From NCBI GenBank assembly GCA_002633005.1, contig NMRA01001298.1, positions 5,836-28,950 on the forward strand: 23,115 nucleotides of DNA, in the 5' to 3' direction. The notes beneath the pieces were generated by a model. The model had not been told where the DNA came from and searched no databases. It saw only the letters and a program-made list of their open reading frames with translations. The translations under genes and the position numbers were made by a program. The stretch is from Phoronis australis. Taxonomy: Eukaryota > Phoronida > Phoronidae. Numbering within the stretch: position 1 is the stretch's first letter; each line of letters starts with the position of its first letter. Shown piece after piece: positions 19,047-23,115 of this stretch.

Positions 19047-20036
19047 ACAGAAACTTAGAAAAGCTTCCTGACGAAAGCTAATGGGCTGTGGAACTCTGTA
19101 GATCAGTAGATCAAAAAGAAGAAGAGGTGTCACAAACGTTGTGCAAGAACAGCTGCATGTCCTGATATAGCCTACACAGTATACTGCTGAGTGCTGTAGA
19201 CTAGAAGACCAAGTATCAGACAAAAAAATTGAAAGGACATAGAACGGCATAGCAACGTTTCAAGACACCAGCAGTAGTACTAAAGCTGAAATTGCTGAAA
19301 GTGATACAAGATTTCCCAAAGAAAAACAATTATACTTTCAAAATCTGAAACACCCAACAAGATAGGAACTTTCTGAAACATGAGTGCATCAATTGTTAGA
19401 AGGAAAAGTAAATTATGGACCATATTTCAAGAAAGAGAAAGAAGTATGGCTTTCAAAAACAGGTACAGTGTACGTGTTTTTGAAAGTTACATCATGGTGT
19501 TTCCATGTATGTTTTAGTATTATCACCAGTTGTTTTTTTAATTTGTTCAGCCCCTTGGCTGCCTAGGCCTTAGACAATACCGCTGACCCAGTAGAGACGG
19601 TGATCATACCATAGGTACTCCTTATGCCGGATGCTTTTCGGCAAATTATGTTCCTATAAGTTTAAAAGAACCACGTAGAGAGATGCCTCTGAGGAGTTCG
19701 TTAATGTTTTTATTTGTTCCCAGTTTAAACAAATACTCCTGCAATCCTGTTTTTCGAACACTCCATTGTTCAGTTGCCACATCGACACGGCTTGCGCTAA
19801 GGGATAATCATATGGCGTTATACTGTGGGTTTGATTTTGAAGCACTTTAAGTCAAAAATTTTTGAGAAGGTTAAATGGAGTAGATGGTTGCAAACAACAT
19901 GCCCAAGTGGCCGTCATCCCTTGCCGTAGTCCTGGGATAGGGGGAATCTCTTCTAATTTTTTGTAAGGACATTAATTACTTAGGTAGCTGCAATGGTAAT
20001 TGAATTAAAGTGCCTAAGTGGCCATCGTCGCGGTGG
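19047..20036 (+). pseudogene. Decayed internal coding region present only in copy B
   Basis: Short open pieces interrupted by many stops. The best one (19384-19566) contains GKVNYGPYFKKEKEVWLSKT, lysine-rich with alternating aromatic residues. No family was recognised. Near its end, gcccaagtggccgtc (19900) and gcctaagtggccatc (20012) form a loose direct repeat. It probably encoded the middle of the element's protein. Confidence 0.35.
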
Positions 20037-20794
20037 TAATTTGAGGATGATGGAAGCCACTGTCCATTTCGTCAAACGTCGATTACCTTAAGTGTAAATC
20101 GATTGACTATGCTTTGAGCATCTGATTTATTTCAATCACTGCACTGCTATATCAGCTGATTTACTTTCAGTTGCATCAGCTAATCTAATTATTAGACGAT
20201 CAACATTTTTAGGCGACAGATCAGACGGCATGTAATTTTGTTAGTCTGGTGGTGGATCAGTTCCTGAAAAGTCCGTCTGAAAAAGATGCAACTCACTCAT
20301 TGTTAAATGTTAAATTAGTGTTAACAGTTCGGGTTTTTTTCAGTTGGACTTGTATCGCAAGCAACAGATCAGTCCTGAGCCCTGAATATGCAAATGAAAA
20401 TCAAAGATATAGACCTTGTGTCTTAGAAGCCAAGTACCACAGATCATCATGCTATAAAAAATAGAAAGACAACGATTGTGAAGAGTGACGAATCCACAGT
20501 TTTCACAGATGTTTTCTACAATTTTGTTTGGAGTTCATTGAATCAAAGCTTCTAACACATGTATATGTCATTTGCCTTTCAAAACTAAAGCAAGACTTTG
20601 AAGCTGTTCTTCAGAAAGCTGGTGTGCATGAAGTTATTTGGACAGAAAATCTTAAGAAACGACTGTTGAAGCTACTCACTGTTGTAGTTTGTGCCCGACT
20701 AAGAGATATGAAAGTGAATTGAGGCTAGTGTTCAATAATTCACTTCCTGACTCTAATTAACACAGCCCATTATAACATATTTTGAATCAAACGT

Positions 20795-21137
20795 TTGTCC
20801 AAATCCTGCCCGCCTCCAAACAAGGACTTAGTGGTTGACCCTTCATTGCCTGCGGGCCACTCACCAGTGTGCAGAGCTGTACCCTCTCTAATCGACCATA
20901 GTTGGCTCCATGGTGGTGGAGCTTTGCAGTTAAAATGTATGGCAATGCCCGCATCTCCATTGACAGTACTAAGCCTATGAACACTGCAAGTGCAAAAAGA
21001 CCATTTGTGCTGGGAAACTGAGTTTGTGCTACAATGCTGGGTCAAACTGTACAGAAATGTGCAGCTGTGACAACTGTAGTAACATCAGCAACACTGACTG
21101 CATAACATTGGATAGTTCTTTGACAAGTCAACCCTAA
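20795..21137 (+). pseudogene. Cysteine-rich CXC-like C-terminus of the transposon protein, copy B
   Basis: Parallel to 3328-3669 in copy A. The first part (DPSLPAGHSPVCRAVPSLID) is in one frame to a TGA near 20978; a small indel then shifts the frame. The rest resumes as HCKCKKTICAGKLSLCY and AGSNCTEMCSCDNCSN to TAA at 21135-21137. Copy B keeps a cleaner C-K-C-K-K start of the cluster than copy A. Confidence 0.5.
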
Positions 21138-21481
21138 ATAAACCTCGATCGATCCCACCCCGTTATTCTGTTTTTTTAATTAAAAAGAATGTTAATTTTA
21201 TTTGTTGATTAAGTCATAGAAAGTACATACTTTGATCATTGTCATGTATTTGTCTCATACTGCTTGATAAACGCTGTCAGAATAATCTATTATTTTCATG
21301 CAGTCTGTGTGCACATTCACAGAGATCATTCAACTATATTGTTTTTGTACTATAACGTATTTCTGTCGTATTATGCAAACAAGCTGTATTTTATACCATT
21401 GGTCAATGTTTTAGTCATTGACGCACAAATTTTTCCAGTCTCAAGTGTTTTGTGTTACTTTTGTTTCAGACAATGCCAGAA

Positions 21482-22411
21482 AGTAAAAAGTAGGATGGTG
21501 TTAGTGCTTCCAATCCAAAGTCAGTTTCTTGTTCGGAACAAAATTGGACGCTTTAAGTCGTAATAAAGTATCGTAAACAGTAAGGTATGTGGTTCGACAG
21601 AATTAGGAGCAACGACAATGTTGTTGTTTTTAATGCAAATTTAGGGACAAAATAAACGTTCCTTCGCAGCGCCCTCATGTGATCACAGTGTCAGAGCCAG
21701 TGTTAATGCCCCTTCACTGTGACTTTCAGTTGTGGACGCCACTGCGCACGCCCGAGTTAACCACAATTACGGGTGTTGAACGTTTCAACAGGACAGGAAA
21801 ATGCTACATTAATTTTGCAAAACGCTATATGTCATATGTCTTCTCCTGTGCCAGAATAGCGTTGAGTGGACTGGTTACAAAATGGAATGGACTCCTCTCG
21901 CGCACATATATTGGTGCAAGATCAAAACTCAACGTTTTTCTGTAGCCTGTGGCCTGACGTCATCACACACTTCCTCCAGCCTTTGATTACGTACACTACG
22001 TCACAGTTAGGTTTACTGAGCATTTTTCGTCAATTCTTTTATTTTTTATACACGAAAACGGTGTTTGTACTGAAATTAGCGAATAAAAAGAGTACGTTAG
22101 ACTTGTCTTTGATAATTAATGCCTCTGGCTGAACAAAGGCCTTATGGACAACGTACATGTAACACAAAATATACACAATTGCAAACACATGCTCACAGTC
22201 TCGATTGCCCAAAGTGAATTGGTATCAAAGAAAGAGTAGCCCTCTTTATGAAAAAGACCAAATGTATAAAGAAACTTCGCGTCATCCACCAGGTGTTGAA
22301 CTTTCTTGATTCTACAAATCATGGTGCACACTGAACTTTTTCACGTTAGAGAAATAACAGTGTCAGTGATTTTTGCTTAAAAATACGTTCAAAATGCCCT
22401 CACTTATTACA

Positions 22412-22417
<6 letters not shown>
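21482..22417. other. Spacer without recognised gene
   Basis: Two plus-strand open stretches (21679-21945, 21866-22132) lack splice context or a known motif. The 15-nt string shared with 6784-6798 occurs at 21664-21678. Confidence 0.4.

Positions 22418-22461
<44 letters not shown>
22418..22461. repeat. CA microsatellite
   Basis: Uninterrupted (AC)22 run. Confidence 0.98.
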
Positions 22462-22462
<1 letters not shown>

Positions 22463-22814
22463 ATGTACCTGACCTTTCCTAATTACAACACACCGCCCCG
22501 GTTGCCGCTGAAGTTGAAAAAAGATAGATTGGACATGACATCTGAGTTTCTTGGTGCCGAATCAAACATTGTCTTCTCATACAGTATAATAGGATCAGCG
22601 CGTGGTCTAGTTAGCCTGCTTAGACTGTGACGACTACTTTGCTTGGCACATTTCGTTTGTCAGATAGCCAGCTAGTCACGTAATTACTCTGTAGTGAGAT
22701 GAATGTGGCAAAGTTCGTGTACGTGATGAGCCTCTGTTTGGTATTCACAGGCAATACACACCAGTATTGGCCATTATTTGTTCTGTGATCTGCAAAAATT
22801 ACCTGGTGTGCTCA
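22462..22814. other. Spacer between two microsatellites
   Basis: No gene recognised. Confidence 0.5.
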
Positions 22815-23115
22815 CGCTAATGGTGACGACGACGCCCATGGTCATGGTCGTGGTAATAGTCGTTGTGAAGCTAATGATGGTGATGATGATGTCGATGACG
22901 ACGAGGAGGATGATGATGATAGCGGTGATTATTATTTTGATGAGAAGGAGGAGGATGACGAAGCTGTAGCAGCGGCGGCGGTGATGTTTTTAATGATGAT
23001 GATGATGGTGATGGTGTTGATGATGATGATGACGATAAGCCGAACGTGATATTGGCAGTAGTCGTTGGAATGGTAGTGGAACGGTGGAAGTAGTACTAGC
23101 AGTAGTAGTGGTAGT
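22815..23115. repeat. Impure GAT/GAC/GTG trinucleotide tract to window end
   Basis: Triplets GAT, GAC, GAG and GTG with interruptions, ending in GTA repeats. One plus-strand frame (22785-23050) is open for about 88 codons and Asp/Glu-rich, as expected by chance in a triplet repeat. No flanking exon structure supports translation. Confidence 0.85.

Larger units (their letters stand above)
18714..21481 (+). mobile_element. DNA-transposon relic, copy B (longer, right end missing)
   Basis: Same element and orientation as copy A, with high identity across the promoter, N-terminal start and C-terminal cysteine cluster. It carries an extra segment of about 990 bp (19047-20036) between the N-terminal start and the taatttgagga junction; this is most simply the internal sequence that copy A lost. 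Homology to copy A stops after cagacaatgccagaa near 21481, and no right terminal repeat follows, so copy B is truncated or was invaded at its 3' end. Confidence 0.7.

Noticed and set aside
22373-22630. Open frame with a Thr-His repeat
   Set aside because: It is the translated CA microsatellite.
22785-23050. Asp/Glu-rich open frame
   Set aside because: Explained by the GAT/GAC microsatellite; open frames are expected in triplet repeats.
1-23115. CRISPR arrays, rRNA genes, complete tRNA genes, viral or toxin genes
   Set aside because: None seen on either strand by reading.

Overview
The window looks like nuclear DNA of a marine invertebrate animal. Coding pieces are short and separated by long AT-rich stretches with GT/AG splice signals. 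There are microsatellites, a tRNA-derived SINE and decayed DNA-transposon copies, and no operon-like gene packing. The palindrome TACATGTA/ACATGT recurs, which I associate loosely with deuterostome and lophotrochozoan genomes. The species cannot be fixed from the sequence; amphioxus, a hemichordate, an echinoderm or a mollusc would all fit.

The best-supported gene lies on the minus strand from about 12781 down to about 1126. Four exons join with matching phases: a signal-peptide exon (12740-12781), a 22-nt micro-exon (11083-11104), a 167-nt exon (6234-6400) and a last visible exon (1320 down to 1153 or 1126). The product is a secreted protein whose mature part has the four-cysteine layout of a zona pellucida N-terminal (ZP-N) domain. 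Any ZP-C half would lie beyond the left edge. Alternatively the gene ends at the stop at 1126.

The introns carry most of the other content. Intron 3 (1321-6233) holds a 2.2-kb transposon copy with inverted terminal repeats (about 2210-4403) and a tRNA-derived SINE (about 5815-5933). Intron 2 (6401-11082) holds three minus-strand fragments that do not fit the ZP-N gene: a possible TRPA-channel S2-region exon (9300-9595) with a partial, frame-broken inverted copy nearby (9836-9876), a short hydrophobic exon candidate (7718-7763), and a weak, frame-broken CARD-like stretch (7115-7466). They are probably relics of duplicated genes.

Upstream of the ZP-N gene is a diverged tandem duplication of about 200 bp (12919-13310), then about 4.4 kb with nothing recognisable, a GC-rich foldback element (17733-17873) and a second, longer copy of the transposon (18714-21481). 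The two transposon copies lie in the same orientation on either side of the gene's 5' half. They encode a small N-terminal piece and a cysteine-rich CXC-like C-terminus, and both are broken. The right end is simple sequence: a CA microsatellite and a long impure GAT/GAC tract reaching the window end. The left end begins with poly-C and a GTAG array.
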